Notes: generated from the sequence alone by a model not told the origin. DNA of 64,000 nt from Dillenia suffruticosa (GCA_033439265.1 JAVTVX010000024.1:3100001-3164000); one strand, 5' to 3'. Counted from the first letter of the stretch, positions 35,591 through 49,500 are shown. Numbers and translations are program-made.

Positions 35591-35714
35591 AATGGAAGGC
35601 TTTGGTCCCCAAGGAAACAGTCTAGTAGTACAAACTCTCATCCCCCAATCTGGTGATCCCGGATTCAAATTTTTTTATAACCAAAAAAATAAAATAAAAT
35701 AATGGAAAGCTTTG
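35591..35714 (+). mobile_element. Short tRNA-like SINE with 14-bp target-site duplication
   Basis: It is flanked by aatggaaggctttg (35591-35604) and aatggaaagctttg (35701-35714), one mismatch. The 96-bp insert has A-box-like cagtctagtagtacaa, B-box-like gatcccggattcaaat and an A-rich tail (accaaaaaaataaaataaa). Sequence and layout match the minus-strand copy at 3744-3827. Confidence 0.75.
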
Positions 35715-35789
35715 CTGGCCCAAAATTGAGGCTCAACTCGGCTCCTATCCAACAATGCTAGTACGGTAATTTGGGTTAGGTTTGGATTA

Positions 35790-35945
35790 ACGGATAGTCG
35801 ATTTAGTGGCGATTTAGTGGGAAGTGACACTAAATCCCTTAACTAAACTCTCAGGTTCGAGTTATGGAATGAAAAAGACTACGCCCGGAGAATAATCCTC
35901 AGAATAGGTCACTGTAAGTTTCAAATTGGATTAGTCAGAATATGA
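35790..35945 (+). repeat. Dispersed tRNA-like repeat (SINE family B)
   Basis: It has gtcgatttagtggcgattta (the end may be slightly duplicated), gacactaaatcccttaacta, B-box-like caggttcgagttatgg, an A-rich link and the tail aaattggattagtcaga. This order is shared with 55150-55310. Confidence 0.5.
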
Positions 35946-36229
35946 CTCCGATAGTGTACACAAAAAAGAAAAAAAAGAAAAGAAAACAGAAAAAAATTGG
36001 GTTAGGTTTGGGAGAAAATGTCTACCGACACACCTCCCAATCTCTCCAAACCAAAACCCTACAAACAAGTTACCATGCAACAATATTGGGCTCCAAAGTC
36101 TCCAAAGTACAACCTCCCAAGCTACGTAAACCAACATATTTGAGGCCTAGTCATGGGCTGAAAATAATCATGGTCATGTTGCACCACAGTCCCAAAATCC
36201 CAGAGTGTGGCCCATCCATTCTCCTCCAT

Positions 36230-36264
<35 letters not shown>

Positions 36265-36429
36265 ATGTATTATATATATATTTATAAATAAAGATGTATT
36301 ATTTTTCATGATTTGTTTCTTAAATTCAGAAATAACTCACGGCTATTAATTACCTCGATATTTAAAAAGATGTAGAACAAGAAAAAACCAAATTAGATCC
36401 CTAACAATAATCTTTCACATGTCACGTGA

Positions 36430-36605
36430 TCATAATAATGGATAATTGATTTAGTGAAATGAGATGATAGATTTTTTTAATCAAATATTAAATTTAAAAT
36501 TTAGAAATAAAAAAAATTATATTAAAAAATCTATTTTTTAAATAGTATTTTCACAAATATTTGAATCGGATTAGTAAAATAATGATTTCAGATATTTAGT
36601 AGGTG
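36430..36605 (+). repeat. Dispersed tRNA-like repeat (SINE family B), degraded
   Basis: It has aattgatttagtgaaatgag, a degraded B box, an A-rich link and the tail gaatcggattagtaaaataa. It is close to the 5395-5520 copy. Confidence 0.42.
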
Positions 36606-36609
36606 AAAA

Positions 36610-39600
36610 AAAAGATAACAATAATCTTTCTTTGATTCTTTCCTTTAATTTTTTTCCCCTTTTGGGTACCCCTATTGGCTTGAGAATACGCCAACAAATG
36701 GGCTGTTGAGAAACTATTTAAGCAATTAATGGTACCTCAGGTCTAATGGACACCCACATAGTTAGTGCCTTCTTGATCAATAACATCGGAATGGTGTTTT
36801 TTCAAAATCATGTCTCACCAGGCAAGAAAAGAGGGCAACATCTGTAAGGATTCTTCCAAACCTCTTCCAGGCTAACAAGGGTAAACAACAAACAAGCTTC
36901 TAGTTATTTGTCACAATCAAATTCTAAGTCTAAAGGTTGATCGTGGCCTCTATCTCTTCCTCTCTTTTTTGTGGGTTTGATTCTTTCTCCATTGGACAAC
37001 ATGAAAGCTAAATGCAATGTTATGAAAATTCAAACTTGATTTTAAAAAAATTCTCAAATAATAATAAGGAAAAGATATACGTGGTACAATAGGAGGCAGC
37101 CTGGACCCACCTTCTTTAATAAATAGTACTATTAAAATGTCTTGTGCAATACACTAACATGAGCCTCTTTAGAGCTGGGGGTCATAGTCCCATGGATGTT
37201 GGTATTAGGTAAATAGAGCTTTCCATCAAAGAGACTCGAATCATTCATTTGATTGACACTCAAACAAGACATTGAAATTACTTTTAGCATTTCTCTTCGA
37301 GGCCAGTTGGATTCTCTTTCAATTGTTGGCTTTATTAGGTATAGAAAGTGTTATCTGTACCAAAATTTTCTTTTTTTAATACAAAGGGGTTCAAACTCAA
37401 GATTCGGGGGAGAAGGGGACTATTTCTTTTTGAATTCTAGTAATGAACTAAAAGAAGGCATCAAAGTACTGCCCTAGGCTTTCATCGTTGTTGTCATTTT
37501 CTTATTCATTCATTTGTTTAGGCCTAGGGCACTATCACTAAGATGGGTATTGCTTATTAGATGTTAGCCATAAGATATTGAGTGTGTTAAATTTCTATCA
37601 ACTTTTTATAGAAGACTTTGGGAAGATATGTTGCCATCGACAAGCCGATTTGTCACTAGCAAAATGTTATCTATATTTCTAAACTAGCATTTCCCATTTG
37701 TTCTTTCCTTTTGTTGTGAGCTTTAGGTAGTGGTTTGGCCCAATGACTGACCGCATGAATGCGCTACAAGGGAAAAAACAGAAGTTTTGAAGAAGACAAC
37801 CCCGGAGTTAGCTAGGAGAACGAGCATTTATCTTAAATAAAATTGCATTTGGGTCCATCCCAGGATTAATTATGATGAGGTGTCAACCAATTGTTCGTGC
37901 AAACCATAATTATTAACATAAGAAATCAAGGTGGATTACACTGTACTTGGTTAGACATGTAAAGAAATGAAAAATTGCTAAAGTTAGGCACTTGGTATAG
38001 CTACTTGTTCTAACTAGTGTCTATGAGTTTAGCATAGGTTAATGATTTTCTATGTTAATTTGGTGATTACCATGATTAAAGAACCAATTAAATTATGGAT
38101 TAAACTTTTATTTTTTTTAAAAAAAAATTAAACTACATGTATCTGCTTACCATGTGAGGTCAAATTAAATTCATTTCAATATGGGTTGATCGCTTAAGAG
38201 GTAAAACTCTTTTAACGTTTATCTTTATCATATACAAAACTTGAATCCGAAATTTTATTTAAAAAATATTAATATTTAGTCATTAAAACAACTAAATGGT
38301 GTATCGTGAATCAAACTTTGTCAAAGGGAAACATAATTGGGATTGGACTTCATCATTAATTATTGTTCTTAATAATATACTAAGTACTTTCACTCAAAAA
38401 AAGGAAAGAAAAATATCACTTTTTGTATGATAAAAGTTTGTTTTTCCAATAAAGAGAAATAGTGCCAAAGACCTAAAATTCAAAACTAAGGTTCAATGGG
38501 GTTGGAATTATGTGTTGTGCATAGGGATGTGTCCCAATCTTCCTCACCGACTAAAACTTCAAAAAAGGCAAATGGGGTCCTAAATTTTGGTCATTTCTGA
38601 GAGTGCAAAGGGATTTTAGAATCCAAAGGTCCCAAAATAATCCCCCTTTTTGATTCATTGTTCTTCACTGATAATCTAGAGAGAGATCGGAAAGGGGTCA
38701 ATTCAATTTGGCTTCTGTCACTTTGTCTAACAAAAAGAGGTAGAAAAATAAATAATTTTAAAAAGGATTGAAATAGCTATCCACAATAATCTTTGTGACT
38801 TGTGAGAGAGGCAAATAATACAAAAGGATGACATGTGAAAAGGGAATGAAAATAGTATTGAAAAGAGAAGTAAAACAGTATTGCAATAGCTATGCTAAAT
38901 GTGAATGTGAATGTGACAAAACACTTGCTGGCCCTCAAGCTGAACCCCGTCAAAGGGAAGAGCTATAAATTTAAATAATGAAAATCTCACCTTCCAACAC
39001 TTCCCCATTTCTCATCCCTAAGCAATGCATCAATAAGATGCTCTGTCTAATTGACTGTTATTTTTAACATGAAGGAAGCCATGAGAGAATAATACATCAA
39101 AGCCCTAAAATGACTCCCCCCCCCCCAAAGTTGTCGTTTTGTCTTTGAGTTTGAGAATCCTAAATGAGCACCATAATGCCTTAAAAAGGAATGGCTACAA
39201 GTGACATACTATAAAAATCTTGCATTCTCACGAAACTTTTCTTTAGGGCATGTCTGTTTCATGTGAAAAAGTATGGAATCATCGTCTCATTCCACCACCC
39301 ATCTTGTAATTGTTTGTTCCACAAAAGAGTGCGCAAGACCTTTTCTCCTCGTAGATATAATATTCGCTTCAAATGGGATTATAAAATCCCTAATCTCTAT
39401 CAAAAACTTCCACTAAATTCCAATTTTACCAAATAAAATATTGCTAAGATCAAATGTTCCTTTTGAAACACATTAATCCTTTTCAAAAGGATGATTGATG
39501 CAAAAGATATTAAAAAAAATCACATGCATTACCCTATATAACTACAAAATTAATAAAGATTATCCTCCGGCATGCCCCGTTATTAACCGAAGAAATATTG

Positions 39601-40320
39601 CCCTAGATCATTATAATCCCTCGCAATTCTATTAAAAGCTGTGATCAAATTTCTATCTATTTTTGTAATATTAGAAAATTTTGAAAAGAGAACTTGTTTT
39701 TATCAACAAACTTGTACCGTAAATTATAAAATTATAAAATTTAGATAAAATTTTTTCCACGTATAAATAGAACGAATGAAATTTAAGCCCGATCCGATTC
39801 TTGCAATTATATGCTTCGGGTATTATGTTATTTTGTTCCCCACTAAAAAACCCTTGATTTCCTGTTTGGTTTTTTTTTTTTTTTTTTCCTATCTTCCATT
39901 TCTTGTAACAAATTTATAATGTACTCAAAAAAAATTCTCACTAAAGTTGGTCTTAGGTTGAGCAAAATGTGGGAGAATTTTCAAAGTACAGGCTGTTTGC
40001 ATATTAATACATGTACCTAATAGGTCCCTTAAGTCACCATGGGGCTTAGGATGGATTAAATGATGAAGTAAAGAAATAGCAAAAATTGTCAACGACAACT
40101 CCAGCAAAAAAGCCAATAGTAGGAGAAATTTGCAGCTGCCAGTAATAAATATCAAGCCATAGTAGCCAAGTGTGCTGGGCGGTGGATATCAGAGGTACCA
40201 GTATTTCAGAATGCACAGAGATTTTGTTGGATGTTGTGGAACCAAAAAGATAGGTAATACATACGGCACTGCAACTACTAGAGGGACAACATTAACTAAC
40301 CCATGTCAATGTTTTCTATG

Positions 40321-40359
<39 letters not shown>

Positions 40360-41590
40360 TTTTAGTACAGAACTCTATAAGTGCACTTACGTTTTGAGAG
40401 GATAGAGAAATTTAATGGCTTGGACGGGGACCGTTGAAGGTGTGTTTTGAACTATGCCACATTGCTCATTATCTGCTACGATAAGGCCAAAGGCGCACAT
40501 CTAGGCAAATATTGCCATGATGGCGAAGGGTGGGGAAGGTAATTTTTTACTAGACTCATGAAGCTGTCCAAAAAAATATATTACATTAAGAAAGCAGTGA
40601 GAGAGACCAAGAGAGACCAAAATCAACGATATTCAATTCAGTGAATATGAGTGTTAATTTTTTTAAAAAAAATTATTAAATTTTTTAAAATTAAATCCAA
40701 TAAAATTTACATCAAATTAATTATAATATTACTTCAAATATCACCCGATTATTAAATAGAAAGAGAGAGGGAATCCAAATCCATTATACGTCTGCTCTAA
40801 CCAAAAGTTTCTCTGCACTATGGGGGAAATAATTTGTCGGATTCAACTTTTGCTGCAGGGCCACTAAAATATTAGTAATGAAATTTTCTTTTTTGGGATT
40901 GAGTAATAATGATTCCATGGAAAAGATTTTGATATAATTGTGTTAAATCATTTCCAAGTGTGCTCGTGATGCTGCCTCCGAAAACGAATATTTTACCGTC
41001 GTTTCTGCGAAATCTAACGGCTCAGATTTTGCAGAGCATGGGACTGACACGGCTATAATCCTACAAAAGCCCGTCCACCAACAAGCCAATATCCAATCAT
41101 ACGCGTGTAGGGTAACAATTGCACACTTGACTATTTATTTTTCCTTTTCTTTTTTTAACGTGGAAGAAAAAATGGAGCTAAAGCATAAACTTGGCATCCG
41201 AAAATTATCTAAATTTGATTAAATACAGATAAGTAGCAGGAAGATTGCAGAAAGATGGATACTCAACTGCTCTCTCTTTTTGGTATACAGTGACGTTCGA
41301 AGTCGAGTCAATTACAGGGAAGAAAAAAGAGGTACCACTTTAGCTAAAATTCATCCGCATAGTTAGCTATCCACTCTCTTCCAGATATGCATCATGTTGT
41401 GGTTGCTCTTTTCTTTTCTCTCAGAAACTCATCGGCATACTCTTAACTGCTCGCTCGCTCCTGTAGATGCATTTTTCATGTGCTGTGCTTGCTCTTTTCT
41501 TTTCTCTCGTAGACGTGGAGTATGGTCGTTTGGGTTATTAATCATGTGACTTTATGGTTTTGTTAACCTTTAATCCACCATCAATTTGTA
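36610..41590. other. Intergenic desert
   Basis: About 5 kb with no reading frame resembling a protein. Visible content is a few (GA)n and poly-T tracts, including (GA)n at 40325-40354. A weak SINE-like stretch lies at 38190-38270. Nothing else was recognised. Confidence 0.5.
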
Positions 41591-41603
41591 CTAATGCAAG
41601 CGT

Positions 41604-41622
41604 CACGTGCAGACGACACGTG
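41604..41622. promoter_or_regulatory. Pair of G-box (CACGTG) elements upstream of the cyclin gene
   Basis: Two CACGTG cores at 41604-41609 and 41617-41622 are 13 bases apart, close to one helical turn. The second is in the extended form gACACGTGTt. They sit about 1.06 kb upstream of the CYCD1 start. Paired G-boxes bind bZIP and bHLH factors and often act as ABA- or light-response units. The link to the cyclin is inferred. Confidence 0.4.
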
Positions 41623-42642
41623 TTCAAGAACGGAAACAGCCGATAGACATAAACAGCACTGTCTTCTCACTTGTCCCAGCCGAGTTGGATTAAACTGCCC
41701 AGAGAAGCACATCCCATCATTCTCACTCACTCTCTCTCTCTATTGGCTTACTTTGATTTTCTTGTTTTTATGAAATCAATGAATAAACTTTCGCAAATCA
41801 TAGCATTGAACCATTTATTTGACAAAAAATGCATATCAGATTTGAAAAGGAAATATTTTGAATTAGAAGTCGTCATCAACATTTTGAAAATTATATTTAC
41901 AACTAAAAGACATTATAGAACACTTATTCATGTATTTTGACACAATCAATTTCAAATGGACACGTATTTGAATAAAATAAAAAACGTGTGAGTCGATGTA
42001 ATATTTATCACGTTATAGTTCCGATATTTTAAGAAAATATAATTTTCTTCTTTTTCGGACTTACAAACTTTTCTAATGCAAAATGTATGTACAAATTCTG
42101 ATTCAAGATTTTGATTAGTACTTAAAGTTATTTTGATTTTCAATAATGTAATTCGTAAATATAATAATTTAACTTTAAATAAGGGAATTTTTATCATTTT
42201 ATAAACATTTATATTTATAATATTTATAATTATCCAATTATTTATAAATTTATAAATTTATAATTTTTTGATATTAAAATTTGAGATTAAAAATTAATTT
42301 ATTGTTATTATATCGAATTATTATTTAACAAAATATTCTACTTTTATATTTTACCGGAAATAATAGGAAAATTATTATTTAAATGGTCTCACACCCGGGG
42401 GTCGAAGGCAAAGAGAGTGCAGAAAGGTGGGGCGGGGGGGAACCCAAACCGGAAAAAAAAAGAAAATATTGAAGAAAAAAAATGACAGCTCATATTTATA
42501 TTGGCTTATTGGCAAGGGATGAAACAGATGCACTGGTACACACAAACAACCATCAACAAACCAAAGCTCCCTCAACTTCCGCATCTCCACAGCCTACAGT
42601 CCACAGTCCACACACACACACACACACACACACTCTCTAAAA

Positions 42643-42663
42643 ATGAAAAGAACAACAGCATGA
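42643..42663 (+). CDS. Short upstream ORF in the cyclin leader (6 codons)
   Basis: ATG at 42643 encodes MKRTTA and stops at 42661-42663, 17 bases before the cyclin ATG. Its stop overlaps another out-of-frame ATG (42660). It follows a (CA)n tract at about 42610-42631 that is likely in the leader. It may damp translation of the cyclin, if the transcript starts upstream of it. Confidence 0.35.
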   Translation: MKRTTA

Positions 42664-42679
42664 AGAGCAGAGGAAGACG

Positions 42680-42932
42680 ATGTCTCTCTCGTTTTCCGAT
42701 CGAATCTCCGACCTACTTTGCGACGAGGACTCCGACATATTATCAGCCGGCGACTCACCGGAGTGCTCCTCCGATCTCGATTTCATAGACCACGATGTTG
42801 AAGAATCCATAGCCGGATTCATCGAACACGAGAGCAAATACGTTCCCGGCTTCGATTATCTGTCCCGATTTCGCTCTCACTCTCTCGATGTCTCTGCTCG
42901 AGAAGAATCCGTTGCATGGATTCTCAAGGTCT

Positions 42933-42969
<37 letters not shown>

Positions 42970-45207
42970 GTGAATATTATCCAGTAGAATTACGATAATG
43001 CCACTGCGAGTGTAACTAGAGTCAAGACGCGCGCCGGTGGTTAACAATCCCAAAAAGGTAACCGTAAGATACGATTGGATTCTCCGGATTAATAGGAGCC
43101 GTTCGATTGAGCATCCGTTATTTTTGGACCGCGGAGATAGGATTTTATTCATCGATGATCGTTATTTTTTGGAATAATGTCTTATTTATTTTTTGGCAGG
43201 TCCAAGGATTCTATGGATTCCAGCCGTTGACGGCGTACCTCGCCGTTAACTATTTCGACCGTTTTCTATACTCCCGTCGTCTGCCGGTAAAATTCCCTTC
43301 ACGGTTCGTTATATATGGTAGGAAGATGAATAGTTGATGGTGTTGAGAGGGACTTTTGTAGGAGAATAAGGGCTTATCTGAAAATGAAAAAATGTGATGG
43401 GGTTTCTTTGTTAGACATTATTTTATAATTGAAATTAGATATTGACGTTTTTTTTTCCAAGAAATACGAAATAACTAGAGTGGGTTTACGTAGTTTGTAT
43501 TTTTGCGCGTTAAAATGGTCTCACGTTTTCTGTTTTCCTTGAAAGGTGTATATATTGGCTTTGTTGCGATGGAACCTAGATATATTAGGCCGTGGACGAC
43601 CAAATGACCAAACAACCCTTGTTGCTTATACTATTTTCCCAAAAAAAGGAACTTCACTTTATACGCTTCTTATAATGCACTTGCATACATGTGATTTACG
43701 TATAATTTTTTTCCCCATGGTAGTGAAAGTCATGGGATGAAAATGACTTGTGGGAACTAAATGGCACTATATGTGGTGGATGATATTATTTATTTTCTTA
43801 TTGTAATAAGAATAACGTTATATATGGTGGGTGAAGTTCATTATTACGATCTTGTATAGTAAGTTTTAGTTGTGCATATTATTACCCTTATTGTAACTAT
43901 GTATGGAAAACATGTCTTTGTAAATGTGGATTAATAATGATAAAACAGTGAACCCAATAATTATAGACAGCATTTTCCAAAATTCAAACACATTATTTCA
44001 ATGCATTATTGGGGGAGACAAACAGATATGCACGTTATTCTTGCTGGCTAGCATAAAATATTACAACCCTTGTTGTGGGGTGAAGGTGTCTAAAGCTCTC
44101 TCACTACGTTCACCAAAAGGGTAGTTTACCCTTTTGGCCAAAAACCTATTGTAATGCTGGCAAAAAGCAGAACATATTTTTGGAATACTCTGATGGATTT
44201 TTGTTGAATTCATGGGTATAATTTACCTTTCTATCCTTTTTAATTGTTCCAGCAAACAAATGGGTGGCCAGTACAACTGCTGTCTGTCGCTTGCTTGTCA
44301 TTGGCCGCTAAGATGGAGGAACCTCTTGTTCCTTCTCTCTTGGATCTTCAGGTATGTATGCGCTTCCAATTTTTAGAAACTTAATATGACTAAGACTAAA
44401 AATGTAGTATGATGTTGTGTTTAATTTGATCGTAGGTTGAAGGTGCAAAATTCATCTTTGAACCTAGAACTATCCGTCGCATGGAACTTCTTGTGCTTAG
44501 TGTATTGGATTGGAGACTACGTTCTGTGACACCATTTAGCTTCATTGGTTTCTTTGCCTACAAGATCGATCCGACAGGAACTTTTGTTGGATTTCTCCTG
44601 AAAAGGGCTACAGAAATGATTCTGTCCAATATTCAAGGTAATAAGTTTGTCTCATTAGTGTTACATGCGCATGTTATGCATACTCACATAAGTTTGTAGT
44701 ACAAGAGAATAGTTGTTATTCGGAATCTGAATATGAGTTTATTCCTAGTATCAACAGAGGCTAGCTTTTTGGAATTTTGGCCATCATGCACCGCTGCTGC
44801 AGCCATACTATGTGCAGCTGCTGAAATCCCAAATTTGTCTCTCGTTAACGCTGAAAATGCCGAGTCATGGTGTGATGGACTAAGCAAAGTAGGTACATTC
44901 TCATGATTAAGAATGACCATGTTTCACAAATTATGTTTATCATGCCAACATCCGATAAAGTTCTTTTTTGGTTTTTTTTTTTGTTTTGCAGGAGAAAATT
45001 ATGGGCTGCTATAGGCTGATGCAAGAAAATGAGATCACTAATCGCCGAAAGAAGGCCCCCAAAGTGTTACCACAACTTCGTGTAATGACTCGAGCTATGC
45101 TCAAGTCAAGTGACTCTTCATCCTCACCTTCCTCCTCGTCATCTTATAAACGGAGAAAATTAAATGATTGCTTTTGGGTAGATGATGAAAAAGATCACTT
45201 TGATTAA
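42680..45207 (+). CDS. CYCD1-1: D-type cyclin, CYCD1 class (327 aa, 6 exons)
   Basis: Exons are 42680-42928, 43200-43286, 44253-44351, 44436-44637, 44758-44888 and 44992-45207, all GT-AG and in phase. D cyclins pair with CDKA and phosphorylate retinoblastoma-related protein to start the cell cycle in the nucleus. The N-terminus holds the RBR-binding LxCxE motif as LLCDE. The cyclin box begins near [18 protein letters not shown] and runs through [15 protein letters not shown] and [15 protein letters not shown]. The second fold includes [20 protein letters not shown]. The tail has a Ser-rich stretch and KRRKLND, a likely nuclear signal. Similarity in memory is strongest to CYCD1;1, including CDGLSKEKI. 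The frame is intact. Confidence 0.95.
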
Positions 45208-46260
45208 GGACAACAGAATAAAAGAAGAAAAATATATGGTGGTGGACCCAGTAGCCTAGAATCCTCAATGTTTTTTAGAGGGTTTTGAGATTATAATTAA
45301 CTGAAGACTGTGCGTAGATTATTAGTGTATATGTGATGCACGAGAGTTTGGAGATTTTTTTATGGGGAGAATTTTTTTTTTTTTTGCGTGGGCTTTGCCA
45401 TTGAATAATGGCCTGTGCAGATTCCCAAAGGAGGGGGGTCTGTCAGATAGTAATTTAATTTTTGTTTGAGAATGGGAGCTGTTGGGAGGTGGGGAGGAGA
45501 GAGAAACCAATAAGGGGTGTGAGAGGAGAGAGAGTGCGAGAGGGAGGAAAAAGAGGTTGTTCAATAGTGGGGAGTCATGGAGTGTTGAAAGAAGTGGAGG
45601 GATTGAATTCAAAGGTTGCATTGATTGTTAGCGAATGAAAGAGAGGGCATTTGGTGGGGTCCAAATATATAATATTGTGTAGCTATGTGGTTTGGAGCAG
45701 TTGGAAAAGAGAGCTGAATATCAAACTTAGCGTTTGCCGAAAATCAAGGGGTTTGAATCTTTCAAGTTTGAGCTGTTCAAAGGCCAGAAAAGTCAAGTTT
45801 TTATCTTAGATCTCCATCATTGGTTCATAGTCTCTCTCTCACTCTCTCTCTCTCCGATGAAGAAAAACTGACCCAGACCCCAAAGAAAGATAAAGAATGA
45901 ATAAGATGGCTCTCCATGTGACGTTACTTGAACGTAGTATATAATAGACCCTTTGAGTGTATGTGTGCACACGCTTGCGGGATGGCGTGTCACGCGTGTG
46001 AATGTGTGATTTTTGGCGGGAAAATGCCTTTTTTTTATTATTACTAATTTTTGCCTTGATGGCCTTAAGTTTGGCCTGAAAACAATACTGAAAGAGACCG
46101 AGTGCTTTGAGTCGTGTGAGGGTCAGTATTTTTTTTTTTGGCTAATATTTCTTTTTTCCTCGGACATTTCTTTTTCAGTGGCCAAAGTTGGCCCAACCAA
46201 TACATTGGTCTTTGGGGCCTTTCTTTTGCGTGATATAGTTTGTATCAAATTAAATAGAAT
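45208..46260. other. Cyclin 3' UTR and flank, with an E2F-like site
   Basis: The first 400-500 bases are probably 3' UTR and terminator of the cyclin gene. At 46011-46024 the sequence ttttggcgggaaaa fits the E2F consensus TTTGGCGGGAAA. No gene was recognised right after it on either strand. Confidence 0.4.
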
Positions 46261-46267
46261 TTGATTA

Positions 46268-46273
<6 letters not shown>

Positions 46274-46362
<89 letters not shown>
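46274..46362 (+). repeat. (TC)n microsatellite, 89 bp
   Basis: About 44 uninterrupted dinucleotides, the longest simple repeat in the window. It is expected to be highly variable and could adopt an H-DNA triplex under superhelical stress, as polypurine-polypyrimidine mirror repeats can. Confidence 0.98.
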
Positions 46363-46365
<3 letters not shown>

Positions 46366-46559
46366 ATTGCAATGCATGGCACGTGAATGACAATGGAGAC
46401 TTTGTAGCTTTGCAATTTGTTTTTATTTTACCCTTTAAAAAGCTTTTAAGAGGAGTGGTGGAATTATGTGAGGAATGGCCCCATTGAACAGAAGACACTG
46501 GGGGGCCTGCTTGGCCCCGCTTTCGTTTAAAGTTTTTTGATCCGTCCACTGAATGCGAC

Positions 46560-49500
46560 TATTTAGACAAGAAACTTAGCCCCTTCCGTGACTCATCTCA
46601 TTGATCTCAATGCTCTTCCCCATACCTTATAATGGTGTTCATCATGACAGAATACTCTTGATTTCTTCAAAGTTGGACATAAAGATATCTTGATTGATTA
46701 GATAAATAAATTGATAAAAAAAATTCATTTTGAGAGATTCAACCCGTATGAATAAAGGCACAAATTTTTACTTAAAATTTGTCCTTCTAATTTAATTGAC
46801 ACGTTTTTTCTTATACCTAATTTCTCTCTCTCTCTCTCACACACACACACACGGTATTAAAATCTTAACATCAATTTTGGTCTATCTTTTTGTGTTCATA
46901 TGATGTGTATGATCATTGACATGCCAGATTTTTTCTCCATGTGAAAGTCCTCTTCAGGCCCTAGAGAGAGATCCGAATCCAGAAACAGCCAGAACATTTT
47001 CTTTTTGCAAGTTAGTAGCACTGCACACCTTTTATGATTTCTGAAAAGTAGAACTATAGTAGTTGTGGGTGCCAAATTTATCTATCAATCTTATCAATAT
47101 TTAATATGTTCATCTCAGAATGTGCCACGCACCACACCGACTATATAGTTCCTTATGATTTATGGACCTCATATGAACACCCACATATATCAATAATGGT
47201 GAAATACACATGAAAATCCATTCAGTGTTGCACGGACCACCGAGAAAACACCAGCTTCAGGACAATTCTTGTAGGGATCCTTACATTTTTCTTCACTTCT
47301 CCTAGTATTGTTACCCTAAAATCTACCTTTTTCTTCACAGGACCCCCTCAAAATGAAAAGGGCTATTCAAAGTAATAGAATTGAGTGATAAAAAAAGAAA
47401 GATATTATTGTTCAGTTCAAAACCAACCTAAAGAAATATTATGAGTTACAGTAACAATCCATAATTGATCAGTATATCATAACATATGAAAAGAAATAAA
47501 AATAAAAAGTGGGTTTTGTCCAATCAGGACCACTGGGAGCCTCGAATCTGGGAAATAACATTTTTCCCCCAAAAAATTGAACCAGACTTTAAATATACCA
47601 TGCCCTTTTTGCTTTATTAAAGGACAATTTTTAATTTTTTTGAGGCGGCTGGCTTATCTGTGAATAGGATGTGTTATTCTCCGACTATATCAAGCAAGAT
47701 CAGTGGGAGCCATTGGAGAAATTTTTGGTGTTCTAATAAACTCATAATTCCATTATATTTTTCTCCCTCAAAAGGGTCACATTAAAACCTAATATTGGAT
47801 TATTTTGTTAATCAAACTAGTGAACCTACTTGTGTTTTTAATGCCAATAATAGCCCACAAAACTTTCGGGTTAATCTAAACAAGCAACAAATAATACGAC
47901 AAAGCACACAAAGAAAAATTGAAGTACCATCTAAGGTTCATAAAATCAGTCCCTTGCTTGGCATTTTTCGCATCACAATTTGTCCTTGAGGCACATTTTT
48001 TTGTCAAATTTGGTACGATGTTATATTCAATTGTGTAGACATGTATTGTCAATGAAATTAAGTTGTTGACTATCGATACTTAATTATTCTTATGGTTGAA
48101 TATCGATAACTTTTAAATAATATTTCATATTTAAATTTTATGTATAAAAAATAATAGATATCGAGAGAACTGTGATCATTAAAAATTTAATCTGATTCAA
48201 ACTAGATTTAATTGGATTTAATGTGATTATCGGACATAAATGGTTTATATATATATATAAATTAAGTTGTGGACTATGGACTTTAATTGAAGTCTAATGG
48301 ATGTTTATCATGCAATTTCAAGTGACACATAGACCTACGATCAATGTCTAGGGTCCCATTGATGAATTAAATAAGGTGACTATTGAACTAAGCATATTGG
48401 GTCCCACTTTTTGGTGATGTGGGGCCTTATGATTGGATGAATTAGTTGAAACCCATGAGAAGATCTTTGGGATTTTGTCATCTTATAGGGTTCCCACCAT
48501 TATCTCCCCCATTATGTAGGCAACTTGATACAAAAATTGAAAGATTGGATACTTGATAACTAGCAGGATGTAGTGGTAGAAGATATAATTTACTTATAAT
48601 GTCACGTAAAAGCAACCCTAGATGGTTATGATCACGAATTATTGCCTCTTTAAAAACTTTAAATAAGAAAAAAAAATTATAATTTTTATGACGAAAAAAT
48701 AATCTTAATTTTTTTCATAACGATACTTGACTAATTGGATAGATCTTTTTAGAATTATTATTTTTCCCATTATAACGGGTTTTATTGAGAAAATCAAGAC
48801 ATTCTTTATTATGATGAATTACTTTTATTTAAAAAAAGGAGAGAGCAGAGAAGAAATTATTTAAATGATATAACAAGAGAAAAATAGGGGGGTGTATAAA
48901 GAGGCCCCAACGGCTACTTTATTTAAATTTTATGAAACAAAATTTGAATTGCACGGTCCCCTCCCTCCTTTGCTTTTGTCATCCCTTATCTCACAATATG
49001 ACTGGGGTAAGAGAGATGATCATTCCCACAAGGACTCACTTTTTTCTCCACAAAAATATTGAAAGCTCTAAAGTTGAGAATCCTAAGTATAAACCCAAAA
49101 GCTAAAAACACCTTTTTTTTCCGGCCAATGAAAGGTAAAGGGAGTAGAATGAAAAGCTCTTTAGTTTAAGTACTCTCTCTCTCTCTCTCCCCCCTTTTCT
49201 TTTGGGTTGGGGGGGTAATTTTCAGCTTTAGGGTGGTCGTGACAAAGTTAGAGGACCCTCTCATGGAATATAAAAATTGGCTTCTGAATGTGCTCTTTGG
49301 GCTGTAAAATTGTGAACAGTGGGGTTTGCCATAAAAGGGCGTGGGACCGCGAATTAAAGGGCTCAAAAGATGGAATCATTCCTGAGTTTTTATGATATTC
49401 CCTTGTGATTTTACACTGAATGCAAGATCTCTGTGCGTGTATCTACATATCAGTCATCAAACTTAAGAGTTCAAGATTGGTACAGTCATTGACCCCATCA

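Noticed and set aside
35605-35700. Possible tRNA gene
   Set aside because: A- and B-box-like motifs are present, but no cloverleaf or anticodon stem closes, and TSDs plus an A-rich tail mark a retroposed SINE.
46123-46549. Arg-Glu repeat frames
   Set aside because: Products of the long (TC)n tract, no gene.
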